NCBI RefSeq assembly: GCF_001557535.2
Contig: NZ_CP014309.1
Span: forward strand, 62,001-126,000
Origin: Burkholderia sp. PAMC 26561
Lineage (GTDB): Bacteria > Pseudomonadota > Gammaproteobacteria > Burkholderiales > Burkholderiaceae
Direction of reading: 5' to 3'
DNA length: 64,000 nt
The notes under the pieces were generated by a model. It had not been told where the DNA came from, did no database searches, and saw nothing but the letters and a program-made list of their open reading frames with translations. How positions within the stretch are numbered: position 1 is the first letter of the stretch; each line of letters starts with the position of its first letter. Position numbers and translations under genes: made by a program. This document shows, in pieces, positions 53,484 through 62,409 of this stretch.

Positions 53484-54117
53484 GCTGTTTTACCTCCCAC
53501 TGTATGGTGTGCACTTCGTTTATCGGCCGATTTCGCGAATTCTCGGCCACCCGGCCTCGCATGTCGGTGAAGATGTAAATGCCTTTTGCACGGCGATAAA
53601 TATGTCTGAATTTCAGGCACGCTTCCGCGATGGTCGGGTCATATACATTCGGAACAAAGCCCTTCAAATCAGGCATGAATACTCGGTAGGACAACGTCTC
53701 AATCCGATCGCTAAAGCTGCTCAAATCGACATAGCGCTCCAAGTCGAAATCTTTCTGCGCCAACTGCATGATTGCCCACTTGAATTGCCGGTCCAACGTC
53801 TCGATGACATGCAGAAGAAGACCTTCCAACTCTACAGCCTTGCGCTCTACAGCTTCAAAAAGCCGTGTCCTTGATGCGGGTCGAATCGTTGCGAAGCGCC
53901 GCGCCCGTTGGCGGGTCGTCGACATCGTGGACCATAGAATATTACTAGTGTGTATGGCGGTGAAAGCAGGTTGACGATACAGAAGAAAGGGTAGCGTAAA
54001 CCGTGTTTGCAAATTGAGGCAGTCATAACTTTGAGCAGCTATTCCCAAAACTCTGTCCAACACACATTCCCAGCACCGCTTGTGCCCGCACCTATTTTTA
54101 CGGGCGCGCTCCGCCAT
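53467..54117 (-). CDS. unassigned open frame upstream of the CMD operon
   Basis: 216 codons; the more protein-like part begins MSTTRQRARRFATIRPASRT and includes VIETLDRQFKWAIMQLAQKD and DLSSFSDRIETLSYRVFMPD. It overlaps the first CMD-like start by 17 bp. An opposite-strand frame of 138 codons covers the same DNA. No family is recognised for either; it may be a regulator gene or a shadow. The area otherwise should contain the CMD operon promoter. Confidence 0.3.
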   Translation of the reverse strand: MAERARKNRCGHKRCWECVLDRVLGIAAQSYDCLNLQTRFTLPFLLYRQPAFTAIHTSNILWSTMSTTRQRARRFATIRPASRTRLFEAVERKAVELEGLLLHVIETLDRQFKWAIMQLAQKDFDLERYVDLSSFSDRIETLSYRVFMPDLKGFVPNVYDPTIAEACLKFRHIYRRAKGIYIFTDMRGRVAENSRNRPINEVHTIQWEVKQHAKKS

Positions 54118-54144
54118 GTACGATAACGTCCTTTATCAAATATA

Positions 54145-54444
54145 GTGGAGCCGCCCATAACCACCCTGTCCGACGAGATGACGCGGATCCTCGAAGAAGC
54201 CGCCGAAGGGCTCAAGGCGCTCGAGGAGGAAGTGATCACTGCGGAGTTCAATCCGGACGACCCGGCGAGTGTCGAAGCGGCTATCGCCCACGTCGAAGCC
54301 GTCATCGATGCCAAGATTGCACGGTTTCGCGGCAACCGTCTCGTCGACGAAGCGGCGGACGCAATCAAGGCCGAATGCCGCGCCAACATTCTCCTGCAGG
54401 CCACCGACCGCGATACCGATCGCGGCACGCGCACGCTGCATTAA
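54145..54444 (+). CDS. hypothetical protein, module copy 1 (start codon altered)
   Basis: About 99 residues: DEMTRILEEAAEGLKALEEE, VITAEFNPDDPASVEAAIAH, VEAVIDAKIARFRGNRLVDE, ADAIKAECRANILLQA. It is nearly the same as the 91-residue protein at 63056. The position of that gene's ATG is ATA here, so translation would need the in-frame GTG at 54145 or the ATG at 54178. Helical, acidic and of unknown function; found directly upstream of tyrosine integrases in both copies, so it may be an accessory factor of that element. Confidence 0.55.
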   Translation: MEPPITTLSDEMTRILEEAAEGLKALEEEVITAEFNPDDPASVEAAIAHVEAVIDAKIARFRGNRLVDEAADAIKAECRANILLQATDRDTDRGTRTLH

Positions 54445-54476
54445 CCGCGCTGGCGACTTAATCGGAAAGAGGCCCA

Positions 54477-54697
54477 TGGCAGCTAATCCAGCGTTTCGCA
54501 TCAAGCTCTTGCCCAGCGCCGGCGATGGCGATGGCGAGTTGTTTGCACCGGAGTGCCAGGCCGCGGTGCGTGCGTTCTTCCAGCAGCTGCGCGACGCCAG
54601 CGTTATCGCGCACCCGGTGGCTTTCACGATGGACTGCGCCGGCGCGAGCGGCTGCCTGGTCGGAGAGTTTGTGCAGCCGCTGCACGTGGCGGCCTGA
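54477..54697 (+). CDS. 73-codon frame fused to the integrase fragment
   Basis: MAANPAFRIKLLPSAGDGDG, ECQAAVRAFFQQLRDASVIA, FTMDCAGASGCLVGEF, then VQPLHVAA-stop, the last part being integrase sequence read in its proper frame. The first 65 residues look like a small gene of unknown family whose end was replaced by a deletion joining it to the integrase. In the other copy the last codons read AAW rather than AA-stop. Confidence 0.5.
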
Positions 54698-55447
54698 ATC
54701 GAGATGCAAACACGGACGCTGTCGGCGCCGACGGTCAAGCAGCACCTGGCCGCGATTCGTCACCTATTTGACTGGCTGGTGGTCGGCCAGGTCGTGCCGC
54801 ACAATCCCGCGGCGTCAGTGCGCGGGCCGAGCCACACGACCCGCAAAGGCAAGACGCCCGTGCTGGATGCGATCGAAGCGCGACAGCTGCTCGATAGCAT
54901 CGATGTCAGCACATCCATTGGGCTTAGAGATCAGGCGTTGATTGCGTTAATGGTGTTTTCGTTTGCGCACGTGGGGGCGGCACTCGCAATGCGGGTGGAC
55001 GACGTGTACACGCACAACAAACGGTTATGGGTGCGCTTGCGCGAGAAAGGCGGCAAACAACACGAAATGCCCTGTCACCACATGCTGGAAACGTATCTGA
55101 ATGCGTACATCAAGGGCACTGGGATTGGCGCTGAGGGTAAGGGGCCGCTGTTCGCACATTCCAGCGCGGCACCGGGCGCCTGAGCACCGCTGCCCTGCCC
55201 CAAGCCAATGCGTACACGATGGTGACGCGCCGAGCGCTTGCGGCCGGCATCGACACGAGATCGGCAACCACACGTTCCCAGCGACCGGCATCACTGCTTA
55301 CCTGAAAAAGGTGGCACACTAGAGAACGCCGCAGCGATGGCGAACCATGCATCGACTCGTACCACACAGCTTTATGCCCGGCGCCGCGACGACATAGCCT
55401 CGACGAGGTGGAGCGTATTTGCGTGTGAATTGCGGAGGCTCTACTGA
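54671..55447 (+). pseudogene. tyrosine integrase, N-terminally truncated and frameshifted
   Basis: After a TGA in place of TGG (54696), the frame runs IEMQTRTLSAPTVKQHLAAI, RHLFDWLVVGQVVPHNPAAS, LRDQALIALMVFSFAHVGAA and VRLREKGGKQHEMPCHHMLE (with the HEMPCHH box) and ends at AAPGA near 55183. In other frames follow LSTAALPQANAYTMVTRRAL, GNHTFPATGITAYLK and GGTLENAAAMANHASTRTTQ with LYARRRDD (catalytic Tyr). Several indels and loss of the N-terminus make it nonfunctional. Confidence 0.8.
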
Positions 55448-55621
55448 GTTCCCGTAACGTCGACAGATATCTTGAACGGCGTTTCGAATGTCCTTGACCA
55501 ACCACTAAGTCATTCGGCTTTCTCCTCTGCGGTCATTCAACTACTGGGGCGCGCCGAGCCCGTTTAGGCAATTCGATTGCAGCACGGTTCACCGCCTCAA
55601 CAACGTCAAGTGTGAGAGCGC

Positions 55622-56557
55622 TCAAATTTCAGTGGTAGTGAAACCATTCGTTTCGGCACGAGCGTAACGACGTGGCGAACAGCCAATGACGCGTTTGAAC
55701 GCCGTGTTGAAGGCGCTCTCGGATTCATAGCCTACCGCGTTTGCGATCGTTCCAAGGGTTTCCCCGCCGCCCTCCAACCTTTCTCTGGCCAGCATCATGC
55801 GCCATTGAATTAGATAGTCGATCGGCGTTTCCCCAACCCGCTCCCGGAATCGTTGCGCGAATACTGACCGCGACAACCCGGCCCGGGCGGCCAACTCGGC
55901 GAGCGTCCAGCGATGTGCCGGGTCGAGGTGAACGGCCTCGATGGCTTTTCCAAGGTGCGGATCAGCGAGCGCGTACAGCAGGCCTACTCGATCGTCAGCC
56001 TGTCGCGACAGATGAAGCCTGAACGCCTGCAGCAGCATCAAATGCGCCAGATGCTGGGCCGCAAGCGCACCGCCTGGCCTTCCACTTTGCATCTCGGACA
56101 TCATCTGCTGGATACACCAACGCATTGCTGCCCGATCCTCCGCCTGGTGCAAGTGAATGAGCGGCGGCAGCGTTCCAAGCAGCGCCCCCGCCTTGCGCGT
56201 GTCGACCTCGAAACGGGTGCCGGCAAATGCGAAATCACCACCACCTTGGTGGACAACCACTTCGCCGGGAAGTGAATTGCCGAGCAGGTCGCGCGCGACA
56301 GTCGGCTGCAGCGTAGGGTCGCTCGCGAGGGTGAAGGGTCGACCGCTAGGCAGGATGATGCAGTCGCCCGCCGTGAGCCGTACCGCCTCGTCCATGCCTT
56401 CCACCGCTAACCAGCAGGCTCCGGCCGTCGCCGCATGGCACTTGATCGTACCCGGGCGATTCCCGAACCGGATCGCCCAGACGCCACCTACATCAAGGCC
56501 CGCAGTCAGATAGCTCTTAGGTTTGAGAATTGAAAGAATTTCGGAAAGGGGGTCCAC
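55622..56557 (-). CDS. AraC-family regulator with cupin-type N-terminus
   Basis: 311 residues. The N-terminal part (LTAGDCIILPSGRPFTLASD) is the cupin_6 sensor of the AraC group. The C-terminal two helix-turn-helix units are WTLAELAARAGLSRSVFAQR and GTIANAVGYESESAFNTAFK, with RVIGCSPRRYAR. It is divergent from an NmrA-like oxidoreductase gene with 95 bp between starts and probably controls it. Confidence 0.9.
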   Translation of the reverse strand: MDPLSEILSILKPKSYLTAGLDVGGVWAIRFGNRPGTIKCHAATAGACWLAVEGMDEAVRLTAGDCIILPSGRPFTLASDPTLQPTVARDLLGNSLPGEVVVHQGGGDFAFAGTRFEVDTRKAGALLGTLPPLIHLHQAEDRAAMRWCIQQMMSEMQSGRPGGALAAQHLAHLMLLQAFRLHLSRQADDRVGLLYALADPHLGKAIEAVHLDPAHRWTLAELAARAGLSRSVFAQRFRERVGETPIDYLIQWRMMLARERLEGGGETLGTIANAVGYESESAFNTAFKRVIGCSPRRYARAETNGFTTTEI

Positions 56558-56652
56558 AACTCTCCCGGACGATGGCGAAGTAAATAGCGACGATCAGCTA
56601 TATATCGTATGTCACCTGCGCAGGTAATCTCCCATTTTATCTGGAGCCACCA

Positions 56653-57531
56653 ATGATCGTTGTCACTACCCCCACTGGTAATATCGGCCGTCAAGTCGTT
56701 CGGCTTCTGCTCAATGCGAACGAGCCCCTGCGCCTTATTGTGCGCGATTCAAGCAAGTTGCCGTCGGCGGTACGCGATCGCGTAGACGTCGTGCAAGGAT
56801 CACATGGCGATGCCGCCGTTCTAGATCAGGCGTTCAAAGGCGCGGAAGCGGTGTTCTGGCTCTGCCCACCAACGCCGTCGGCAACACCTGCTGCCGCCAC
56901 GGTGGATTTCGCCCGCCCAGCAGCGGACGCAATACGACGGCACGGCATATCGCATATCGTCGCGGTAACCACGCTCGGCCGCGACACGCCTTGGCAAGAC
57001 CAAGCCGGCAATGCGACAGGCTCGATCCGGATGGTCGATCTGATGCGCCAGACCGGCGCCGCCGTGCGCGGGCTCGCATTGCCTGCGTTTATGGACAACG
57101 CGTTGCGACAAATCGATGTTATCCGTCAGGGCAAGATGCTCGGCCCGATTGATCCGAACAAGAAACTGCCGCACACCGCCACGCGCGACACCGGCGCTGC
57201 CGCCGCCGGGTTATTGATCGATCGCTCATGGTCGGGACAGGAGGACATTCCGGTGCTTGGTCCCGAAGAACTTTCTTATAGCGATCTGGCGAATATCGTC
57301 TCTGACGTGATCGGTCGGGAAGTACGCTATGAGCATCAATCCTACGAATCCTATAAGGAGGCCGCAATGGCACGCGGGCTAACCGATGCTTTTGCGCAAG
57401 GCTATGTCGACATGTTGCGTGCGAAAGAGGAAGGCATGGATAACGTGGCTTCGCGTGACACCGCCATCATTGGCCCGACCAGCTTCAGGCGGTGGGTCGA
57501 GCAGGAGCTGAAGCCCGCCATTGTCGATTGA
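56653..57531 (+). CDS. NmrA/atypical SDR NAD(P)-binding oxidoreductase
   Basis: 292 residues. The Rossmann motif is VTTPTGNIGRQVVRLLL at residues 4-20, followed by LRLIVRDSSKL and VFWLCPPTPSATP. The C-terminus (EDIPVLGPEELSYSDLANIV, IGREVRYEHQSYESYKE) is typical of NmrA-like and NAD(P)H azoreductase-like proteins. No SDR Tyr-Lys pair is evident, so it might be a redox sensor or a reductase of the atypical kind. Divergent from the AraC gene. Confidence 0.85.
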   Translation: MIVVTTPTGNIGRQVVRLLLNANEPLRLIVRDSSKLPSAVRDRVDVVQGSHGDAAVLDQAFKGAEAVFWLCPPTPSATPAAATVDFARPAADAIRRHGISHIVAVTTLGRDTPWQDQAGNATGSIRMVDLMRQTGAAVRGLALPAFMDNALRQIDVIRQGKMLGPIDPNKKLPHTATRDTGAAAAGLLIDRSWSGQEDIPVLGPEELSYSDLANIVSDVIGREVRYEHQSYESYKEAAMARGLTDAFAQGYVDMLRAKEEGMDNVASRDTAIIGPTSFRRWVEQELKPAIVD

Positions 57532-57762
57532 AGATCGGCGGTACCGTCGCCTCGGCATACATCCAGCTTGGCCCGTTAGTCCGGGATCGATTCGTGAGTC
57601 AACCCGCAAGCGCGGCATCGACCGCGTCGCGTAAATCATCGAAAGAGATAGACAGAAGGAGGCTAGAGGTACACAGCCGCGCCGTCGGGAGGGGCATTGC
57701 GTGGCTTAGTGCAGGTACTTCGCTGCCGTGCCTGACCGCGTAAGCCCGTACTCAACTGAATG
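57532..57762. other. short intergenic stretch up to the SDR fragment
   Basis: About 230 bp without a gene. It ends exactly where the repeat homologous to the SDR gene starts, so a recombination or insertion junction lies at about 57763. Confidence 0.5.
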
Positions 57763-58286
57763 TTCGTCAACCGCATCGCGGGCCTCATCAAGCCTGGCGG
57801 CCGTCTCGTCACGGTCGCCTCAACTGGTCATCGCGGCGCCGATGTCGATTTCGACGATCCTAATTTCGAGCACACGCCCTACGATCCGCTGGTGGCGTAT
57901 CGCCGATCCAAAACGGCGAACATCCTCTTCGCGGTCAAGTTCGACCGGCGTCACGAGCCTGCGGGCGTGGGCGCCGCAGCCGTGCACCCTGGCGCCGTGC
58001 TGACCGAGACCACCCGCAAAATGATCGAAAAGCAGCCGGCTGCCGCCTCTGCCTTCCAATGGAAAACCGTCGAACAGGGTGCGGCAACATCGGTGTGGGC
58101 AGGTTTCGTCGCGGCTGCCGACGAGGTCGGCGGCCTCTATTGCGAAGACTGTCACGTCGCTGCCGTGAACAACCGCCCCGCGGACGCCTTCGGTGTAAAG
58201 GCCTATGCTCTCGATCCCGAGCATGCAAAAGCGCTGTGGATCAAAAGCGAGGAAACGGTCGGCGAGCGATTCTGATTGCTGACCCG
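57763..58286 (+). pseudogene. 3' fragment of an SDR gene (repeat copy 2)
   Basis: Encodes FVNRIAGLIKPGG, LVTVASTGHRGADVDFDD, YRRSKTANILFAVKFDRR and the whole C-terminus to GERF, almost identical to the complete SDR at 32987. The Rossmann motif and first half of the protein are missing, so it cannot bind cofactor. A GTTCGTC context gives an ATG but this start is accidental. It arose by a partial duplication, inverted relative to the parent. Confidence 0.85.
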
Positions 58287-58444
58287 ACGTTCGCATGCAC
58301 TTCACTCCTACCTATTCGTCCTGCTCAAAACAGCCCGAACTTTAACTGTCAAATCGAGCGCTACGTTATAGCGCGCCGTTTTCATCTTGGTGCCAACCTC
58401 AAGCGCGAGTTCATGTGGAGTAGCCTCTTCGCATCACGTCCAGT

Positions 58445-58870
58445 TCAAAGGTTACGGGCATCCACAACGATGGCCCCATTCGCTGTCGCTTCGGTCAACA
58501 TAATGCCGCCGCTTAGTATCGGATTTGCATCGCCGCAAACAACTTTCACCTCCTCCTCAAAAGCGATGGTGCGAGCGTGCTTCTCGTCATTTTTATGCGC
58601 GCGGGTGGTCGCACCACGCTACACAATCACTGACCGGCCGCCAGTCACAACGGTGGCATCGCCCGGCATCTTATCGGTGAAGGAAACGTTGAAACCGGCC
58701 GGGTCCAGTTCAGCGTCCGAGCTAATGGTGAGGAACGCCGACTGCTCATCCTCAGTTGCGCCAGGATCGCCAAGCGGCTGCCGGATGCGCGGTCGGCGAA
58801 TCACCTGACTTGCAAAGAATACTGCCGCGCTCGGCTTCAATAAGATTTTGCGACCATGCCTGCGTAGCGT
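58445..58870 (-). pseudogene. unrecognised coding remnant with an in-frame TAG
   Basis: Downstream of the LysR gene on the same strand: LRRHGRKILLKPSAAVFFAS, PLGDPGATEDEQSAFLTISS, FNVSFTDKMPGDATVVTGGR, SVIV-stop, and in the same frame RGATTRAHKNDEKHARTIAF, EEEVKVVCGDANPILSGGIM and AIVVDARNL-stop. A CAG to TAG change would explain the inner stop. No start and no family are recognised. Confidence 0.4.
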
Positions 58871-58874
58871 GACC

Positions 58875-59825
58875 TCAGTTGGGACGTCCGTCTGGACAGG
58901 TTTGACTATCGGAAGCGGTCCGTTCTTCCTTGACCAGTTCAATGAACGCTCGTAGCGGGGCGGACATGAATCTGCTCGAAAAATACAACTGAGGCCCTTC
59001 GAATTCGGTCCACCACCCCTGTAAGACAGGTTGCAGCTCGCCGCTTTGCAGGCATGGAGACAGCCAGTTTTCGAACGTGCCGATGATGCCTCGTCCGCCA
59101 CATGCGAGTCCGATTGCCGCCGAGGCACCATCCACGCCGACGATGAGGCGTCCAGGCGGATCGACTCGTACCCTTTCGTCGCCGCGCTCAAATTGCCACT
59201 CGACGAGCGCACCACTTGAGAAACGCAGCCGTATGCACTCGTGATTTACCAAGTCGTCCGGATGTCGCGGGGCGCCGCGCGCTGCGAGATATGAGGGTGA
59301 TGCGGCCCAAGCGATTCGCTGCTGACGGGGTCCGATCGACACGGCGATCGTATCCTGCGCCAAATGCTCGTCGTAACGGATCCCGGCGTCGTAACCGGCC
59401 GCGACGATATCGACGAGCCGGTCGTCCACCATGATTTCCACGCGGACCTCAGGATGTCTTTGCAGGAACCGGTCGATGATGGGCGGCAAGATGTCGACCA
59501 TCACCGCGCCCGTAACGTTGATCTTCAGAAGTCCCCGTACCACGCGCTGGGAGCTTGCCGCATCGTGCAACGCTGCGCGCGTTTCTGCCAGTAGTGGCGA
59601 AATCCGGGCGGCGAGCGCGCGCCCTGTCTCTGTGGGCGTGACGCTGCGCGTGGTGCGAATCAGCAGCGGTACGCCCAACTGGATTTCCAATTGCACAATC
59701 CTTTCGCTGACTGTCGACGAGGACAGGCCGAGCCGGCGAGCCGCGGCCCTGAAGCCGCCGGCCTCCAGGACGGCCAGGAAAATCGACAGCAGATCCAGAT
59801 TGGATTCGTCATGATTGTTCGGCAT
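58875..59825 (-). CDS. LysR-family regulator divergent from SDR gene
   Basis: 316 residues from MPNNHDESN. The winged helix-turn-helix is LAVLEAGGFRAAARRLGLSS, STVSERIVQLEIQLG, with VPLLIRTTRSVTPTETG. The effector-binding domain (INVTGAVMVDILPPIIDRFL, VEIMVDDRLVDIVAAGYDAG) is complete. It is divergent from an SDR gene with 87 bp between starts, the usual LysR activator arrangement. Confidence 0.92.
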   Translation of the reverse strand: MPNNHDESNLDLLSIFLAVLEAGGFRAAARRLGLSSSTVSERIVQLEIQLGVPLLIRTTRSVTPTETGRALAARISPLLAETRAALHDAASSQRVVRGLLKINVTGAVMVDILPPIIDRFLQRHPEVRVEIMVDDRLVDIVAAGYDAGIRYDEHLAQDTIAVSIGPRQQRIAWAASPSYLAARGAPRHPDDLVNHECIRLRFSSGALVEWQFERGDERVRVDPPGRLIVGVDGASAAIGLACGGRGIIGTFENWLSPCLQSGELQPVLQGWWTEFEGPQLYFSSRFMSAPLRAFIELVKEERTASDSQTCPDGRPN

Positions 59826-59912
59826 AGCGATCAGTCTATTCGGTTCCGGCCCAGTTATCACAACGCAGCGAACAGGCCTAGAGTGGTTCCATACTTTCTT
59901 GAGGACCAAAAG

Positions 59913-60638
59913 ATGACAAGCAAAACAATTCTGATTACTGGTGCCAACAAGAGCATTGGTTACGAAACGGCGCGACAGCTAGGTCGACTGGGCCACCGGA
60001 TCTGGCTCGGCTGCCGCGATATCGCACGCGGCACTGCAGCTGTGGAATCGCTAGTAGCGCAGGGTCATGACGTTCGGCTTCTTTCTATCGATGTGACCCA
60101 GGACGACAGTGTGCTGGCTGCTGCTGCGCGGGTGCAGGACGAAGACGGAAGGCTCGATGTGCTGATCAATAACGCCGGCATTTCAGGAGGGGCGAGCACG
60201 TTGCCTAGCCAGCAGCCGATTAGCGACATCCGTGTTGTGTACGAGACGAACGTGTTTGGTCCAATCCGTGTGACTCAGGCGTTTTTGCCGTTGTTAAAAG
60301 TCGCCGGTCACGGCGTCGTCGTCATGGTGAGCAGCGGACTTGGCTCGCTAGGCTGGCTTTCAGATCCGGATAACCAGTTTTATGGGGTCAACATTTTGGG
60401 CTACAACAGTTCCAAATCGGCACTTAACGCCATCACCGTGGCTTTTGCGAAAGAGCTCGCGTCGGTTGGAATTAATGTTGATGCCGTCGATCCGGGCTAC
60501 ACCGCCACCGACTTCAACAACCATTCCGGGTATCGCACTGTGGAACAGGCGGCGGCCGGCGTTGTCTGGTTGGCAACCCGCAACCCGTCGGGCATCTCAG
60601 GAAGGTTCTACTTCGAACAGGAGCAGATTCCGTGGTGA
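59913..60638 (+). CDS. short-chain dehydrogenase/reductase divergent from LysR
   Basis: 241 residues from MTSKTILITGANKSIGYETA, with the TGxxxGxG motif slightly varied as TGANKSIG. NNAG occurs in LINNAGISGG, the catalytic Ser in VSSGLGSLG, Tyr in LGYNSSKSALN with Lys, and PGYTATDFNN follows. A complete classical SDR, probably an NADP-dependent carbonyl reductase. GAGGACC lies upstream of the ATG. Expected target of the divergent LysR protein. Confidence 0.93.
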   Translation: MTSKTILITGANKSIGYETARQLGRLGHRIWLGCRDIARGTAAVESLVAQGHDVRLLSIDVTQDDSVLAAAARVQDEDGRLDVLINNAGISGGASTLPSQQPISDIRVVYETNVFGPIRVTQAFLPLLKVAGHGVVVMVSSGLGSLGWLSDPDNQFYGVNILGYNSSKSALNAITVAFAKELASVGINVDAVDPGYTATDFNNHSGYRTVEQAAAGVVWLATRNPSGISGRFYFEQEQIPW

Positions 60639-61346
60639 TGACCATTGATCGTGCGCAGCGCAATCAGGCGGTAACGATAGAATTGCTGCTTTACCATGGA
60701 CTATCCCAATTTCTTTTGCCTCGCTTGGCCTGATTGATCCGTTGCTGCGTAATGTGCAGGACATGATTACCAGACACCTCCGCCGGTGCGGGCCCAGGCG
60801 ATTCCTGCTGTGCTCAGTGGCAAGGACGTCATGGCTGCGGCGAAGACCGGCTGTCTGATGTTGCCCGCGAATTTCGGGTCCTTTAACTGAGCGGAGATTG
60901 TGCCACCCGTTTGTTTCTGGGCGGCGCCTGCAAAGGAAACCATTGGTGATGTAGGGAACCGACGCACGCACTCAGCGGCGCTCAAGGCGAATATGGCGCT
61001 CGCAGGTGTCGAAGAACGAGTAAATTGCGAATATGACCGAATAACCTGCCAACGGCCAGTTGTGCCCAGATTGACGCTGATAAGACTTTGTAGCATGTCT
61101 CGTCAGAATAACTGCAAGTTGCCTCGCTACAACAGGCCATCAGTTTTGAACGCAAATTGCGCGAATGCGATGCAGGCTGACACCTGCGAATGCCTATCCT
61201 GCCCGGAGGTCGTTCACTGGCTTTGTCCAATAGGTAACGAAGCCTGCGTGATGTCCCGTGCAGCGGCATATTCGCAATTTATTGTTCATATTCGCAGTTA
61301 TTCCGTACTTCGACACGAGTTATACCTCTCATACAGCTTCGGAGAC
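60639..61346. other. gene-free stretch between SDR and MDR genes
   Basis: About 700 bp with only short overlapping frames. One minus-strand frame (ending 60767) contains QTGGTISAQLKDPKFAGNIR, which looks protein-like but could not be assigned. The SDR and MDR genes converge here, so terminators are expected; none is obvious. Confidence 0.4.
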
Positions 61347-62315
61347 TCACATATCTTCCGCACGCGGCTTGAGAAGAATCTTGCCGCGCGCCTGCCCACT
61401 TAAACTTATTGCCATCGCTTCACGCCACGCTTCAAGGGGTAGGACCCGTGCGATTGGAACAAACAGCTTTCCTTCTGCGGCGAGTCTCGCGAATTCGCCT
61501 AACATGTCCCAGCGTTCCGGGTGCGATTCCGAGAACGAGTGCCGCACTCCCAGTGCATCCGCAGTAGTGAAGTCTGTAATTGTCAGTACGCGCTTCGTGT
61601 CCCCTCCAGCTATTTTGACGAGGTCGGGCAAGACGCCGCTGGGCGGAGCAGTGTCCAGCACGAAATCGGGATGCCCATTCACCAGAGCCTCGACTCGTTC
61701 GACCATTCCGTCGCCGTAATTAGTAACCAATGCGCCAAGCTCGGCCAGCTTAACCGAATACGTGGCGCCCGCGGTCGCGACGACTCGGAAACCTTTCATC
61801 AACGCCAACTGCACGGCGGCAAAACCCACGGTCGTACCTGCTCCATGAACAAGCACCGTGCATCCTTGATCCGCTCCGAAGCGCTCGAGGCTGCGAAACG
61901 CGGTTTCAGCGGCCAGTGGAATAGCGGCAGCACTCTCCATCGACAAACCTTCGGGCACCAATGTCCAGTGTTTCATAATTGCGTGGTCAGCAGCACCAGC
62001 ACTAAAACAATTCGCGTAGTCCGCCGCGCCAAACACAGCGTCGCCGACGGCAATTCCTTGAACATCATTCGCGACAGCATCCACGATACCGGATACGTCG
62101 AGGCCGATGCCACGAGGCATATTTCCCGGAAACAAGCCTCGGCACAGCGCCCAGTCGGACGGATTCAAACCACATGCAACCACGCGCACGCGGATCAAGC
62201 CGGCATCCGGGTATGGAATCGACACCTGCTCCATGCGCAATACCGAGGACGGCTCTCCAAATTGATGAAAACGCACTGCCCGCATGGTTTCAATCGACTC
62301 TGCTTGTCCGCTCAT
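61347..62315 (-). CDS. zinc-independent MDR oxidoreductase (quinone-reductase-like)
   Basis: 322 residues from MSGQAESIET, with AGGAG 7 bp upstream. The GroES-like N-terminus (RVVACGLNPSDWALCRGLFP, GIGLDVSGIVDAV, VGDAVFGAADYA) and the Rossmann part (VLVHGAGTTVGFAAVQLALM) are typical of NADPH:quinone reductases; the zinc ligands of alcohol dehydrogenases are absent. The C-terminus ends GQARGKILLKP. It is divergent from a TetR gene with two palindromic operators between them. Confidence 0.9.
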   Translation of the reverse strand: MSGQAESIETMRAVRFHQFGEPSSVLRMEQVSIPYPDAGLIRVRVVACGLNPSDWALCRGLFPGNMPRGIGLDVSGIVDAVANDVQGIAVGDAVFGAADYANCFSAGAADHAIMKHWTLVPEGLSMESAAAIPLAAETAFRSLERFGADQGCTVLVHGAGTTVGFAAVQLALMKGFRVVATAGATYSVKLAELGALVTNYGDGMVERVEALVNGHPDFVLDTAPPSGVLPDLVKIAGGDTKRVLTITDFTTADALGVRHSFSESHPERWDMLGEFARLAAEGKLFVPIARVLPLEAWREAMAISLSGQARGKILLKPRAEDM

Positions 62316-62344
62316 AACCTGCTCCTGTTTAACAAAAATGTATT

Positions 62345-62392
62345 TGTCAGTGACTGACATTTAACCATAGCATATAATGTCAGTTACTGACA
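62345..62392. promoter_or_regulatory. two 15-bp palindromic operators between MDR and TetR genes
   Basis: TGTCAGTGACTGACA at 62345-62359 and TGTCAGTTACTGACA at 62378-62392 differ only in the central base and are 33 bp apart centre to centre, about three helical turns. They lie 30 bp before the MDR start and 18 bp before the TetR start. This is a very strong candidate binding region for two TetR dimers on the same face. Confidence 0.85.
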
Positions 62393-62409
62393 CATAGACG
62401 AGTTTTTCA

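Larger units (their letters stand above)
54145..55447 (+). repeat. module copy 1 (small gene plus tyrosine integrase), degraded
   Basis: The first 300 bp and the promoter-like sequence before it (ACGTCCTTTAT against GTGTCCTCTAT) match 63056-63331, and the integrase part from GTGCAGCCGCTGCACGTGGC (54671) on matches 63941 onward. Between them the two copies differ: copy 1 has a 73-residue open frame joined to the middle of the integrase, copy 2 has an intact integrase start. Confidence 0.75.

Noticed and set aside
53458..53874. 138-codon plus-strand frame before the CMD operon
   Set aside because: It starts inside the first CMD-like gene and competes with an equally unassigned minus-strand frame; neither strand gives a recognisable protein.
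54136..54738. 200-codon minus-strand frame over module copy 1
   Set aside because: The same mirror frame occurs opposite the second copy, where the plus-strand gene is clearly the real one.
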